A stretch of DNA of 64,000 nucleotides from Anaerofilum sp. An201 (GTDB taxonomy: Bacteria; Bacillota; Clostridia; Oscillospirales; Ruminococcaceae). Each line of letters starts with the position of its first letter. The first letter of the stretch is position 1. A model generated the notes under the pieces. The model was not told where the DNA came from, ran no database searches, and saw only the letters and a program-made list of their open reading frames with translations. Made by a program: the position numbers and the translations under genes. Below are positions 1-10,722 of the stretch, in pieces. The stretch is from positions 1 to 64,000 of the forward strand of contig NZ_NFJT01000001.1 of NCBI RefSeq assembly GCF_002160015.1, read 5' to 3'.

Positions 1-3000
1 CCTACAACGGGTTCTATAACAACGGTGTGGACGTGAAGGAGGAGAGCGGCCAGCTCACCGGCTACACCGACGCCGAGATCTGGACCGTGATCGACAACGG
101 CGACGGCAGTTTCAGCTTCGCCGCGCCGGACGGCCGGAAGATCGGCATGGGCGACAGCTTCTCCAGCATGCCTTTGGGCGAGAAGAACGACCGCTGGACG
201 CTGGAGGACGCGGGCGACGGGAAGTATTATGTGAAGAACACCGTCCGCTCCGCCTACATGGAATGGTTCGACAAGAACAACAATTGGAGCGCCTACGGCA
301 ACATCGCGCCCGGCAGCGAAGGCATGTTCGCCCTGAAATTCGCCAAGGCCGAGGACGTGGAAGAACCGGAGGAACCCACCGGGGACGCTCTGGAAGTGCA
401 GGCCAGCCCCAAGAGCGGCGCCAGTGTCACCGCCGGTGACACCGTCACCCTCAAAGCGGGCCAGGACGCCGAGATCTACTTCGCGATGGCGGCGGGCGAG
501 GAACCGGCCGATCCCGATGTGACCAACCCCGACCAGAAATACACTTCTCCCATCCCCATCGACGCCACCCCCGAAAAGGACAAGCCCATCACCATCAAGG
601 CGGTGGCCTATGTCCCGGCATCGGAGGAGGCCGAGGCCCAGACCGGCAAGGTGTACACCTTCGTCTACAAGGCCCCGATGGAGATCGGCGACTACCAGCT
701 CTATTTCGGCCAGCTGCACGCCCACACCGCCCTGTCGGACGGCACCGGCACTGTGCAGCAGGCGTTCGACCACGCGGCGGATGTGCCGAACCTCGACTTC
801 CTGGCCGTCACCGACCACTCCAACTGGTTTGAAGGCAAGGACGGCCTGCCCGGTTCCGGCACCACCCATATGGGCGACGCCGACGCCGAGAAGAACAACG
901 CCGCCTGGGGCGAAGGCCGCCAGGCTGCCCGCGACATCACCGCCCGCGAGGACGGCACCTTCGTGGGCCTCTACGGCTTTGAGATGACCTGGTCCGGCGG
1001 TGCGCCCGGCCACATCAACACCTTCAACTCGAAGGGCTTTGAAAACCGCAACGCCGCCCCTTATAAGAAGGGCGACAACTACGAGGTGCTGCAGGCGTAC
1101 TTCGACACCCTGAACGAGAACCCCGAAACCATCTCCCAGTTCAACCATCCGGGCGATACCTTCGGCGATTTCATGGACTTCGCCCTGTACGACCCCATCA
1201 CCGACAACCAGATGACGCTGGTGGAGGTGGGCAACGGCGAGGGACCCATCGGCGGTTCCGGCTACTTCCCCTCCTACGCCTACTACACCCGCGCGCTGGA
1301 CAAGGGCTGGCATGTGGCGCCCACCAACAACCAGGACAACCATAAGGGCAACTGGGGCGATTCCAACACCGCCCGCAGCGTGGTGCTGGCCGAGGACCTC
1401 ACCGAGGAGGGCATCTATGACGCGATGAAGAACTACCGCGTCTACGCCACCGAGGACAACGACCTGTCCATCCTCTACACCCTGAACGGCAACGCGATGG
1501 GCTCCATCCTGGGCGATCAGGACAGCATCCACATCGAGGCCGCCATCAGCGACCCCACCGACACCGCCGGCACCACCCGGGTGGAAGTGATCGTGAACGG
1601 CGGGCAGGTGCTGGCCGAGGACAGCTTCACCGGCGGCAGCGCCACCGTCACCTTCGACGGCCTGTCCGCCAGCTACGGCTACTACTACCTGCGCATCACC
1701 CAGGCCGACAAGAACATCGCGGTCACCGCGCCGGTGTGGGTGGGCGAGAGCATCAACGCGGGCGTTTCGGGCACCAAGAGCGACGTGCTGATGCCCATCC
1801 GCGGCGATCAGGTGAACCTGTCCAGCCAGGTGTTCAACAACACCGGCAGCGATATGACCGTCCAATCCCTCACCTACACCATCGAGGGACAGCAGGCGCC
1901 CTTCCACACCGCCGACCTTTCCCAGATCGGCACGAACGGCGTGGTGGCTCCCCGCACCTCGGTGGGCTACTCCTTCCCCTACAGCGCCGACACCGCCGGC
2001 GGCTTCAACATCAATGTGCAGATGCAGGTGGAGATCGACGGCGAGCAGTACACCTTCACCGACGTGCTCAAGCTCAGCGTGTCCGACCCGTCGGTGGCCA
2101 CCCGCATCCTGGTGGACGGCACCCACTACAACGACTATGTGAACGGCTACTATGCCGGCAACATGACCAACTTCATCAACATGGGCACCGCCCAGAACAT
2201 CCAGGTGCGCATCGCGCAGCCGGGCGAGACCATCACCCCCGAGCTGCTCGAGGATGTGTCGCTGTTCGTGATCTCGGCCCCGCTGAAGTACACCAGCGAC
2301 TACACCGGCGACGCCAAGGTGAGCGTCTTTGAACCCGAGTTCATCCAGATGGTGGCCGACTATGTGAACGGCGGCGGCACCGTGGTGGTCTGCGCGCTGG
2401 CCGACTACCAGGACGGCCAGCTGCCCTACACCTCCTACCAGCAGGCGAACGCGCTGCTGGAGGGCATCGGCGCCAAGGTCCGCGTCAACGACGACGAGCT
2501 GCTGGACCAGGAATCCAACGGCGGCCAGCCCTACCGCCTGTACTTCGACCGCTTCAACACCGAGAGCGAGGACCCCGCTGTGCAGCAGATCCTGGCCGGT
2601 GTGGTTGAGTCCGGCCTGACCTACAGCTCCTACTCCGGCTGCTCGGTGAACGTCAGCGCCGGCGGTGAGCCGATCGTCTTTGGCCACGATTCCACCTATT
2701 CCATCAACAGCAAATCGCCGGCACAGGGCCATGACAAGCCGGTGCTGAGCTACTCCGACCCGTACGACCCCTCCACCGCCGTGGTGCCAAAGGGCGAGGT
2801 GGTGGCGATGGCCACCGAGCAGGTGGGCGAAGGCCGCGTGTATGTCAGCGGCACCGTATTCTGCTCCAACTTTGAGGTGGCCGCCGAGGACGCCGACAGC
2901 TATGCCAACGCCATCATGCTGCGCAACCTGATGACGATGGTCAAGCGCGAGCCGGTCATCAGCACCATCCTCGAGGCGCGCGCCGGCCAGCCCGGCGAGG

Positions 3001-3983
3001 TGTTCACCGTGCAGGGCACGGTGGCAAACGGCACCGCCGAGAGCGGCAACGCCTTCTTCGACACCATCTATATCCAGGATGAAGAGGGCAACGGCATCAA
3101 CGTGTTCCCCATCAACGACAACACCATCCGCCGCGGCGACCGGGTGCAGGTCACCGGCTCGGTCAGCGAGTATATCGGCGACAAGCAGCTGTCGGCCATT
3201 TCGGTCACCACGCTGGAGGGCACCGCGCCGGTGGTCATCACCGACGTGTCCACCAAGCAAGCCAACGACTACGCCGCCAACTTCGGCAAGCTGGTGCGGG
3301 TGGAAGGCAAGGTGCAGAAGGTGGAGCTGGCCGGCGGCAAGGTGGAGACCATCCTCCTGCAGGATGACAGCGGCGAGAGCTGCCGCGTCTTTATCGACGG
3401 CTACATCGGCTACTCCGACGACACCTCCCCCGCGCTGGAGGAGTTTGTGAAGGAGGGCGCCGCCGTGTCGGCCGTGGGCTTTGTCTCCCACGACGCCGTG
3501 GGCAACCGCCTGCGTGTGCGCGACCGCTCCGAGATCCGCGAAGGCACCAGTGAACCCGTCGTGCAGTTCGCCGTGAAGGCGGATGTGTCGGGCGGCAGCT
3601 GGAACGGACCGGCCCTTGCCACCGCCGGCAAGGACTACACCGGCACCATCACCGCCGCATCCGGCCATGCGCTGCCCGCTTCCGTCACCGTGACGGTGGG
3701 CGGCAAGACGCTGGCAAAGGACGCCTACACCTACGATCCCGCCACCGGCAAGCTCACGCTGCCCGCTGCCGTGGTCAACGGCGAGATCAGCATCAGCGTG
3801 ATCTGCGCGCAGACGCCCGATCCCGACCAGCCCGGCGCCGGCGAGGCTCCCTCCTCCGGCGGCAATGCGGGTGCGCTGCCCGCCACCGGCGACGCCGCCC
3901 CTGTGGCAGCGGTCGTGCTGCTGGGCATGCTGGCGCTGGCAGGCGCAATGGTGCTTGCCCGCCGCCGCATCCGCCGCAGATAA
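1..3983 (+). CDS. LPXTG-anchored surface protein with PHP/CehA-like metallohydrolase domain (5' truncated)
   Basis: The reading frame is open from base 3, upstream of the first possible GTG at 27, so the true start lies outside the window. A PHP-type phosphoesterase domain begins near base 700: QLHAHT (709-726) and TDHSNW (about 807) carry metal-binding His/Asp residues, and further His motifs follow (FNHPGD near 1140, DNHKG near 1340). A chitobiase-C-terminal-like Ig segment precedes it (about 390-670). Ig-like and ThuA/GATase-like segments fill the middle. An OB-fold resembling YhcR-type domains lies at about 2950-3530. The C-terminus has LPATG (3876-3890), a hydrophobic helix and an Arg-rich tail, which is a sortase sorting signal. 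The protein is therefore probably a wall-anchored extracellular phosphodiesterase or nuclease-like enzyme. The substrate is not evident. Confidence 0.8.
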   Translation, partial: YNGFYNNGVDVKEESGQLTGYTDAEIWTVIDNGDGSFSFAAPDGRKIGMGDSFSSMPLGEKNDRWTLEDAGDGKYYVKNTVRSAYMEWFDKNNNWSAYGNIAPGSEGMFALKFAKAEDVEEPEEPTGDALEVQASPKSGASVTAGDTVTLKAGQDAEIYFAMAAGEEPADPDVTNPDQKYTSPIPIDATPEKDKPITIKAVAYVPASEEAEAQTGKVYTFVYKAPMEIGDYQLYFGQLHAHTALSDGTGTVQQAFDHAADVPNLDFLAVTDHSNWFEGKDGLPGSGTTHMGDADAEKNNAAWGEGRQAARDITAREDGTFVGLYGFEMTWSGGAPGHINTFNSKGFENRNAAPYKKGDNYEVLQAYFDTLNENPETISQFNHPGDTFGDFMDFALYDPITDNQMTLVEVGNGEGPIGGSGYFPSYAYYTRALDKGWHVAPTNNQDNHKGNWGDSNTARSVVLAEDLTEEGIYDAMKNYRVYATEDNDLSILYTLNGNAMGSILGDQDSIHIEAAISDPTDTAGTTRVEVIVNGGQVLAEDSFTGGSATVTFDGLSASYGYYYLRITQADKNIAVTAPVWVGESINAGVSGTKSDVLMPIRGDQVNLSSQVFNNTGSDMTVQSLTYTIEGQQAPFHTADLSQIGTNGVVAPRTSVGYSFPYSADTAGGFNINVQMQVEIDGEQYTFTDVLKLSVSDPSVATRILVDGTHYNDYVNGYYAGNMTNFINMGTAQNIQVRIAQPGETITPELLEDVSLFVISAPLKYTSDYTGDAKVSVFEPEFIQMVADYVNGGGTVVVCALADYQDGQLPYTSYQQANALLEGIGAKVRVNDDELLDQESNGGQPYRLYFDRFNTESEDPAVQQILAGVVESGLTYSSYSGCSVNVSAGGEPIVFGHDSTYSINSKSPAQGHDKPVLSYSDPYDPSTAVVPKGEVVAMATEQVGEGRVYVSGTVFCSNFEVAAEDADSYANAIMLRNLMTMVKREPVISTILEARAGQPGEVFTVQGTVANGTAESGNAFFDTIYIQDEEGNGINVFPINDNTIRRGDRVQVTGSVSEYIGDKQLSAISVTTLEGTAPVVITDVSTKQANDYAANFGKLVRVEGKVQKVELAGGKVETILLQDDSGESCRVFIDGYIGYSDDTSPALEEFVKEGAAVSAVGFVSHDAVGNRLRVRDRSEIREGTSEPVVQFAVKADVSGGSWNGPALATAGKDYTGTITAASGHALPASVTVTVGGKTLAKDAYTYDPATGKLTLPAAVVNGEISISVICAQTPDPDQPGAGEAPSSGGNAGALPATGDAAPVAAVVLLGMLALAGAMVLARRRIRRR

Positions 3984-4000
3984 CATCCCGGCACAGCTTT

Positions 4001-4030
4001 GCCCCCGCCCGTCTGGGCGGGGGCTTTTGT
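4001..4030 (+). terminator. Rho-independent terminator after the surface PHP protein
   Basis: A perfect 10-bp GC stem (4001-4010 with 4015-4024), loop GTCT, is followed by TTTTGTT, 18 bases after the stop codon. Confidence 0.9.
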
Positions 4031-4050
4031 TCGCGTTTGCCGCTCTGTGG

Positions 4051-4079
4051 TTGACGGGCAGGGATTTTTGCGGCATACT
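4051..4079 (+). promoter_or_regulatory. Sigma-A-type promoter of the PfkB kinase gene
   Basis: TTGACG (4051-4056) and CATACT (4074-4079) are separated by 17 bp. They lie between the upstream terminator and the kinase start. Confidence 0.6.
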
Positions 4080-4121
4080 GGTTGCAGACGGTATGCACGG
4101 ACGTTGGAAGGAGGAAGAGAA

Positions 4122-5084
4122 ATGAAACGAGTGGTTGCGATCGGCGAGCTGCTGATCGACTTTATTCCCCGCCAGACAGCCTGCCCGCTGGACGAGGTCA
4201 CCGGGTTCGACCGGGTGGCGGGCGGCGCACCGGCCAACGTGGCCATCGCAGTCAGCCGCCTGGGCGGCCAGAGCGCGATGATCTCACAGGTGGGCGAGGA
4301 CGCCTTCGGCACCCATCTCATCAAAAATCTCGAGGCCGCCGGGGTGGACACCTCGGCCGTCTTCCGCACAAGCCGCGCCAACACCGCGCTGGCCTTTGTG
4401 TCGCTGGACGCAAACGGCGACCGCCAGTTCAGCTTCTACCGCAATCCCAGCGCCGACCTGTTCCTGGACGAGAGCCAGATCTCCCCGGCCCTGCTGGAGG
4501 GGGCGGGGGCGCTGCATTTCTGTTCGGTGGATCTGGTGGATGCCCCGGTGCGCGGCGCGCACCGCCGCGCCATCCGGCTGGCAAAGGAGGCGGGCGCGAT
4601 CGTCAGCTTTGACCCCAACGTCCGCCTGCCGCTGTGGAGCAGCCCCGAACAATGCCGGGAAGCCATCCGCGAATTCCTGCCGCTGGCCGACATCGTGAAG
4701 CTGTCGGACGAGGAGGTGGAATTCGTCACCGGCCTTGCCGACCGGGACGCCGCCGCCCGCGGTCTGCTGGAGGGGGGAGCCGGGATGGTGGTGGTCACGC
4801 TGGGGGCCGACGGCGCGGAGACGTTCACCAAAGCGGGCCGGGCGCGCTGCGGCGCGGTGCCGGGCCCGGTGGCCGATACCACCGGCGCGGGGGATTCCTT
4901 CATCGGGTCGCTGCTGTACCAGCTGTGCCGCGATGAAGTCGCTCCCGCCGGCCTGGCCGGTCTGGGGCCCGACCGGCTGGCGGACTATCTACGGTTCAGC
5001 TCGCACTGCGCGGCGCTGACCGTGGCCCGGAAGGGCGCCGTGATGGCCACCCTGGAGCAGGTGCGGCGCAGCATGGAAGGCTGA
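4122..5084 (+). CDS. PfkB-family carbohydrate kinase (fructokinase-like)
   Basis: A 320-residue ribokinase/PfkB protein, the usual length for the family. It starts MKRVVAIGELLIDF. It has the N-terminal signature GGAPANVAIAVSRLGG and the C-terminal DTTGAGDSF motif, whose Asp is the catalytic base in a nucleotide/anion-hole loop. The ATG at 4122 is chosen over an in-frame upstream start (3999) because GAAGGAGG lies about 7 bases ahead and the family begins here. The gene is monocistronic between two terminators with its own promoter. Family members phosphorylate fructose or related sugars in the cytoplasm with ATP. Fructokinase is the closest guess, but the sugar cannot be fixed from sequence alone. 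Confidence 0.88.
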   Translation: MKRVVAIGELLIDFIPRQTACPLDEVTGFDRVAGGAPANVAIAVSRLGGQSAMISQVGEDAFGTHLIKNLEAAGVDTSAVFRTSRANTALAFVSLDANGDRQFSFYRNPSADLFLDESQISPALLEGAGALHFCSVDLVDAPVRGAHRRAIRLAKEAGAIVSFDPNVRLPLWSSPEQCREAIREFLPLADIVKLSDEEVEFVTGLADRDAAARGLLEGGAGMVVVTLGADGAETFTKAGRARCGAVPGPVADTTGAGDSFIGSLLYQLCRDEVAPAGLAGLGPDRLADYLRFSSHCAALTVARKGAVMATLEQVRRSMEG

Positions 5085-5099
5085 GCTGTCAAAAAGAGA

Positions 5100-5146
5100 A
5101 GAGCGCGGGTCCGGGAAACTGCTTCCCGGACCCGCGCTCTTTTTGT
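5100..5146. terminator. Bidirectional terminator between kinase and YbjQ-like gene
   Basis: A perfect 17-bp stem (5100-5116 with 5124-5140) is flanked by an A-run on the left and TTTTT on the right. It serves the convergent genes on both strands. Confidence 0.92.
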
Positions 5147-5168
5147 CTGTTTTGTCAGGTGCGGCGGT

Positions 5169-5489
5169 TTATTCCACCACCACGGCGGTGCCGCTGGCGG
5201 TCACCATCAGCATACCGTTGTTGCCGCCCAGCACCTCATAGTCGATGTCCACGCCCACCACGGCGTTTGCACCCGTCTGCGCGGCGCGCTGTTCCAGCTC
5301 GGCCAGGGCGGTGGCGCGGGCGGTCATCAGCTCTTCCTCGTAGGTGTTCGAGCGTCCGCCGAAAATGTTGGTCAGCCCGGCGGCAAAGTCCTTGATCATG
5401 TCCACGCCCGAGATCACCTCGCCGAACACGATGCCGCGGTATTCCACGATCTTCTTGCCCTCCACCGAGGGGGTAGTCGTCACGATCAT
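5169..5489 (-). CDS. YbjQ/UPF0145 heavy-metal-binding-domain-like protein
   Basis: A 106-residue protein of the YbjQ (UPF0145) family, full length for the group. It opens [17 protein letters not shown] and contains the family core [12 protein letters not shown], a helix rich in Ala/Glu, and [15 protein letters not shown]. Members form pentameric or decameric rings; the annotated metal-binding role is poorly established. AAGGAGG lies 8 bases before the ATG, with a promoter upstream (TGGACA, 17 bp, TATACT on the minus strand). It is monocistronic and diverges from the heat-shock operon. A membrane-stress or scaffold role is only inference. Confidence 0.88.
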   Translation of the reverse strand: MIVTTTPSVEGKKIVEYRGIVFGEVISGVDMIKDFAAGLTNIFGGRSNTYEEELMTARATALAELEQRAAQTGANAVVGVDIDYEVLGGNNGMLMVTASGTAVVVE

Positions 5490-5536
5490 ACTCTGATTCC
5501 TCCTTTTTATATCTTTCTATCCGGGGATCTGCTTTC

Positions 5537-5565
5537 AGTATACCAGCCGGGCGGCGGTGTGTCCA
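5537..5565 (-). promoter_or_regulatory. Promoter of the YbjQ-like gene
   Basis: On the minus strand, TGGACA (5560-5565) and TATACT (5537-5542) have a 17-bp spacer, about 48 bases upstream of the ATG. Confidence 0.65.
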
Positions 5566-5626
5566 GCGGACCGCCGGAAAAAATATGGCGAAATTGTTAA
5601 ACTTTCAAAAAAAGGGAAAAATGGTA

Positions 5627-5655
5627 TTGACATTGTGCCCCGGTGGGAATACAAT
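5627..5655 (+). promoter_or_regulatory. Sigma-A promoter of the hrcA-grpE-dnaK-dnaJ operon
   Basis: A consensus TTGACA (5627-5632), 17-bp spacer and TACAAT (5650-5655). The transcription start would fall just inside the CIRCE element that follows. Confidence 0.92.
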
Positions 5656-5659
5656 AGCC

Positions 5660-5686
5660 TTAGCACTCGAGGATGTAGAGTGCTAA
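5660..5686 (+). promoter_or_regulatory. CIRCE operator (HrcA binding site)
   Basis: Perfect TTAGCACTC, 9 bases, GAGTGCTAA. This is the canonical inverted repeat bound by HrcA, placed directly downstream of the -10 and 25 bases before hrcA. The arrangement is classical negative autoregulation of class I heat-shock genes. Confidence 0.98.
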
Positions 5687-5711
5687 AACGACGAAAGCGA
5701 GGCGAAGCACA

Positions 5712-6749
5712 ATGGCAATCGACGACCGCAAGCAGCGGGTGCTTACCGCCATTGTTTCGCTGTATTCCGGGGCAGGCGAGCCGGTGGGTTCCACGCTGCT
5801 CAGCCGCTATTTCGATATGGCGGTGTCCAGCGCCACCCTTCGCAACGAGATGGCCGCTTTGACAAAGCTGGGCCTCTTGGAACAGCCCCACACCAGCGCC
5901 GGGCGGGTGCCCAGCGCAAAGGGCTATCGGTACTATCTGGACCATCTGCTGGAAACACGCCCGCAGCTGTCGGCGTCCGACCGGGCGCTGGTGGAGGGCA
6001 TCTTCCGGGAGCTGGACTACGATCCCGAAAAGCTGGCCGAAGGCGCCGCCAAGGCGCTGGCAGACCTGCTGGGATGTGCGGTGGTGGCCACCACGCCGCG
6101 CGCCGAGGATGTGCGCATCGCGCACTTCGAGCTGATCCAGGTGGGCCGCAGCAATGTGGCCGTGCTGGCAGTCACCAGCGCGGGCGGCGTGCGCACACGG
6201 GTAGCCCGGGTGGAGGGGGCCGTCACCTCCAGCCAGCTGCAAGCGCTGGCGCAGGTGCTGGGCCGCCGCCTGGCCTTCCGCACATCGGCGGATGTTTCCA
6301 GCGCGCTGCTGGCCGGCATCGCCGCCGACCTTGGCCCGGACGGCAAGGCGCTGTACCCCATCGTGAACGCCGCCGTCACCCTGTTGCAGGAGGCCGAAAA
6401 GCCCCGCATCTTCTTTGAAGGACAGCGCTATCTGCTGCACTGGCCGGAGCTGGCCGACTGCCTGCCCGACCTGCTGGACACCCTGGCAGACAACACCAGC
6501 GCGCGCGCCTTCATCCGTCCTCCCACGCCGGGCACCTGCGTGCGGCTGGGCGAGGACTGGACCCGACGCCCCATGCCGGGGCTGGCCGTTGCCAGCCGGC
6601 GGTATCTGGCCGGCGGCGGGCAGACCGGCGTGATGGCCGTGATCGGTCCGGTACGAATGGATTACAACCGCATCCTCCCCACACTGGAATATGTCTCCCT
6701 GCTGCTGGGCGAGGGGATGTCGGGACAACTTACACAGGAGGAACTGTAA
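5712..6749 (+). CDS. hrcA: Heat-inducible transcription repressor HrcA
   Basis: A 345-residue HrcA, normal length. The N-terminal winged helix includes SSATLRNEMAALTKLGLLEQPH and then TSAGRVPSAKGYRYYLD, the hallmark sequence of the family. The rest is the GAF-like dimerisation region. The protein represses its own operon by binding CIRCE, with folding of the repressor dependent on GroEL in characterised bacteria. The stop codon abuts the grpE ATG (TAAATG), indicating translational coupling. It is the first gene of the four-gene operon. Confidence 0.97.
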   Translation: MAIDDRKQRVLTAIVSLYSGAGEPVGSTLLSRYFDMAVSSATLRNEMAALTKLGLLEQPHTSAGRVPSAKGYRYYLDHLLETRPQLSASDRALVEGIFRELDYDPEKLAEGAAKALADLLGCAVVATTPRAEDVRIAHFELIQVGRSNVAVLAVTSAGGVRTRVARVEGAVTSSQLQALAQVLGRRLAFRTSADVSSALLAGIAADLGPDGKALYPIVNAAVTLLQEAEKPRIFFEGQRYLLHWPELADCLPDLLDTLADNTSARAFIRPPTPGTCVRLGEDWTRRPMPGLAVASRRYLAGGGQTGVMAVIGPVRMDYNRILPTLEYVSLLLGEGMSGQLTQEEL

Positions 6750-7316
6750 ATGGCAGACGAGATCAAACGCGAGCCGCAGCAGCCCGAGGAGAGCGCCGCG
6801 GCCGCCGAATCCCCCGAAGCCGCGCAGGAGCAGCCGGAGGTGACCATCGACATGGCCGCGCTGGCCGAGGGCCTGAAGGCAAAGCTGGAGGCCGCCGAAA
6901 AGCAGGCCGCCGAGGTGAAGGAAACGCTGATGCGCACCGCTGCCGAGTACGACAACTTCCGCAAGCGCAGCGCCCGTGAACAGAGCGCCAGCTATTCCGG
7001 CGGCATGGCCTTCGCCATCGAGAAGCTGCTGCCGGTTCTGGATACGCTGGAGATGGCGGCGAACGCCCCCACCACCGACGAGAACTACAAAAAGGGCGTT
7101 GTGATGACGCTGGACAAATGCGCCGAGGTGTTCCGGGGCATGGGCGTGGAGGAGATCCCCGCGCTGGGCCTTCCCTTCGACCCCACCGTCCACGCCGCCG
7201 TGATGCAGCAGCCTTCCGAGGACGCCGAGAGCGGCACCGTGCTGCAGGTGTTCCAGAAGGGCTACCGCCTGAACGGCAAGGTCATCCGCTGCGCCACCGT
7301 CATCGTGGCCGAGTAG
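6750..7316 (+). CDS. grpE: Nucleotide exchange factor GrpE
   Basis: A 188-residue GrpE. An acidic, Ala/Glu-rich disordered N-terminus leads into the long coiled coil (about residues 30-75). The signature follows, including TAAEYDNFRKRSAREQ and, near the C-terminus, the beta domain with GLPFDPTVHAAVMQQPS. It exchanges ADP for ATP on DnaK. AGGAGG lies a few bases before the ATG, within the end of hrcA. It is the second gene of the CIRCE-controlled operon. Confidence 0.97.
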   Translation: MADEIKREPQQPEESAAAAESPEAAQEQPEVTIDMAALAEGLKAKLEAAEKQAAEVKETLMRTAAEYDNFRKRSAREQSASYSGGMAFAIEKLLPVLDTLEMAANAPTTDENYKKGVVMTLDKCAEVFRGMGVEEIPALGLPFDPTVHAAVMQQPSEDAESGTVLQVFQKGYRLNGKVIRCATVIVAE

Positions 7317-7341
7317 TGAACAAGAATATCCCGTTTTTTGA

Positions 7342-9228
<1,887 letters not shown>

Positions 9229-9362
9229 TCCGCGCAACGTTCGCCGCACCCTTTGCCCTTTGCGGCAAGGGGCGCGGCCCTTTGTGTCCGGGGGACTGTG
9301 GGTCCCCGCTATCCAAAAAATACGCAGCGCCGCGCTTTTGCGGCCGTTTAAGGTGAACACAT

Positions 9363-10532
9363 ATGGCAGATAAACGCGATTACTACGAGGTGCTGGGCAT
9401 CGCCAAGGGCGCCTCGGACGATGAGATCAAAAGCGCCTATCGCAAAAAGGCGAAAAAATATCACCCCGACCTGAACCCCGGCGACAAGGAAGCCGAGGAG
9501 AAGTTCAAAGAGGTGAACGAGGCCTACGAGATCCTCAGCGACAAGGAAAAGCGCGCGCGGTACGACCAGTTCGGCTTTGCCGGGGTAGACCCCAACTACG
9601 GGGCCGGCCAGGGCGCCGGCGGCTTCGGCGGCGGGTTTGGCGGCTTCGGCGGCAGCGTGGACCTGGGCGACATCTTCGGAGACCTGTTCGGCGGCGGGTT
9701 CGGCGGCTTCGGCGGCGGCAGCCGCGCCAACCCCAACGCGCCCCGCAAGGGCAACAATGTGCGGGTGAGCGTGGGCATCAGCTTCATGGAGGCGGTGCAC
9801 GGCTGCAAAAAGACCATCACCATCAACCGGCAGGACACCTGTCCCGAATGCGGCGGCAGCGGGGCGGCCAGGGGCACCACGCCCGAGACCTGTCCCGACT
9901 GCCGCGGCACCGGCCGGGTGACCATCCAGCAGCGCACCCCGTTCGGCGTGATCCAGAGCCAGCAGCCCTGCTCCCGCTGCGGCGGCAAGGGCAAGATCGT
10001 CAAAACGCCCTGTAACCACTGCCGCGGAACTGGCCGTGTGAACACCAAGAAAACGCTGGAGGTCAACATCCCCGCCGGCATCGACGACGATCAGCAGCTG
10101 GCGCTGCGCGGCATGGGCGACGGCGGCGTGAACGGCGGCCCGAACGGCGATCTGATCGTGATCGTCACCGTCCGTCCCGACCCGATGTTCCAGCGCGACG
10201 GCTACGACGTGTATATCACCGTGCCCATCACCTTCAGCCAGGCGGTCATGGGCGCCGAGGTGGTGGTCCCCACCGTCGACGGCAAGGTGCAGTATCCGGT
10301 CCCGGAGGGCACCCAGAGCGGCACCACCTTCCGCCTGCGCGGCAAGGGCGTGCCCTATGTGGGCGGCAAGGGACGCGGCGACCAGTATGTGAAGGTGAAC
10401 GTCGAGATCCCCAAAAAGCTCACCCGCGCCCAGCGCGATGCGCTGAAGGCCTTTGAGGACACCCTCAAGGACGACAACTACGAACAGCGCAAGGGCTTTT
10501 TCAAAAAGCTGAAGGACATGTTCAAGGACTGA
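9363..10532 (+). CDS. dnaJ: Chaperone protein DnaJ (Hsp40)
   Basis: A 389-residue type I J-protein. The J domain carries the HPD tripeptide (YHPDLN). A long Gly/Phe-rich linker (about residues 75-125) follows. Four zinc-binding repeats are present ([32 protein letters not shown]), then the two beta-barrel substrate domains. It stimulates DnaK ATPase and delivers substrate. The 134-base gap after dnaK contains a modest hairpin (CCCTTTGCC with GGCAAGGGG) but no strong U-tract, so read-through from the CIRCE promoter is expected. Confidence 0.97.
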   Translation: MADKRDYYEVLGIAKGASDDEIKSAYRKKAKKYHPDLNPGDKEAEEKFKEVNEAYEILSDKEKRARYDQFGFAGVDPNYGAGQGAGGFGGGFGGFGGSVDLGDIFGDLFGGGFGGFGGGSRANPNAPRKGNNVRVSVGISFMEAVHGCKKTITINRQDTCPECGGSGAARGTTPETCPDCRGTGRVTIQQRTPFGVIQSQQPCSRCGGKGKIVKTPCNHCRGTGRVNTKKTLEVNIPAGIDDDQQLALRGMGDGGVNGGPNGDLIVIVTVRPDPMFQRDGYDVYITVPITFSQAVMGAEVVVPTVDGKVQYPVPEGTQSGTTFRLRGKGVPYVGGKGRGDQYVKVNVEIPKKLTRAQRDALKAFEDTLKDDNYEQRKGFFKKLKDMFKD

Positions 10533-10542
10533 CAGACCATCG

Positions 10543-10586
10543 GCCCCGCGCCTTTCCCCACAGCGGAAGGGACGCGGGGCTTTTTT
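10543..10586 (+). terminator. Terminator of the hrcA-dnaJ operon
   Basis: A long GC stem (GCCCCGCG.. CCTTTCC with GGAAGG.. CGCGGGGC) is followed by TTTTTT, 11 bases after the dnaJ stop. Confidence 0.93.
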
Positions 10587-10722
10587 GCGTGCGCCGCGGG
10601 ATGGCCGCAAAAAAGAGGGCGGGGTATACCATTTTGCTGCCGCTTTGTGGTACAATAGAGAAGAATTTGGAAAATCCACAAAATCTGCGGCCAGGCGCCG
10701 CCATACAGGAGAGAGGAACACC

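Noticed and set aside
9229-9362. Terminator between dnaK and dnaJ
   Set aside because: The hairpin has a G-U/mismatch and no T-run directly after it. The operon probably continues.
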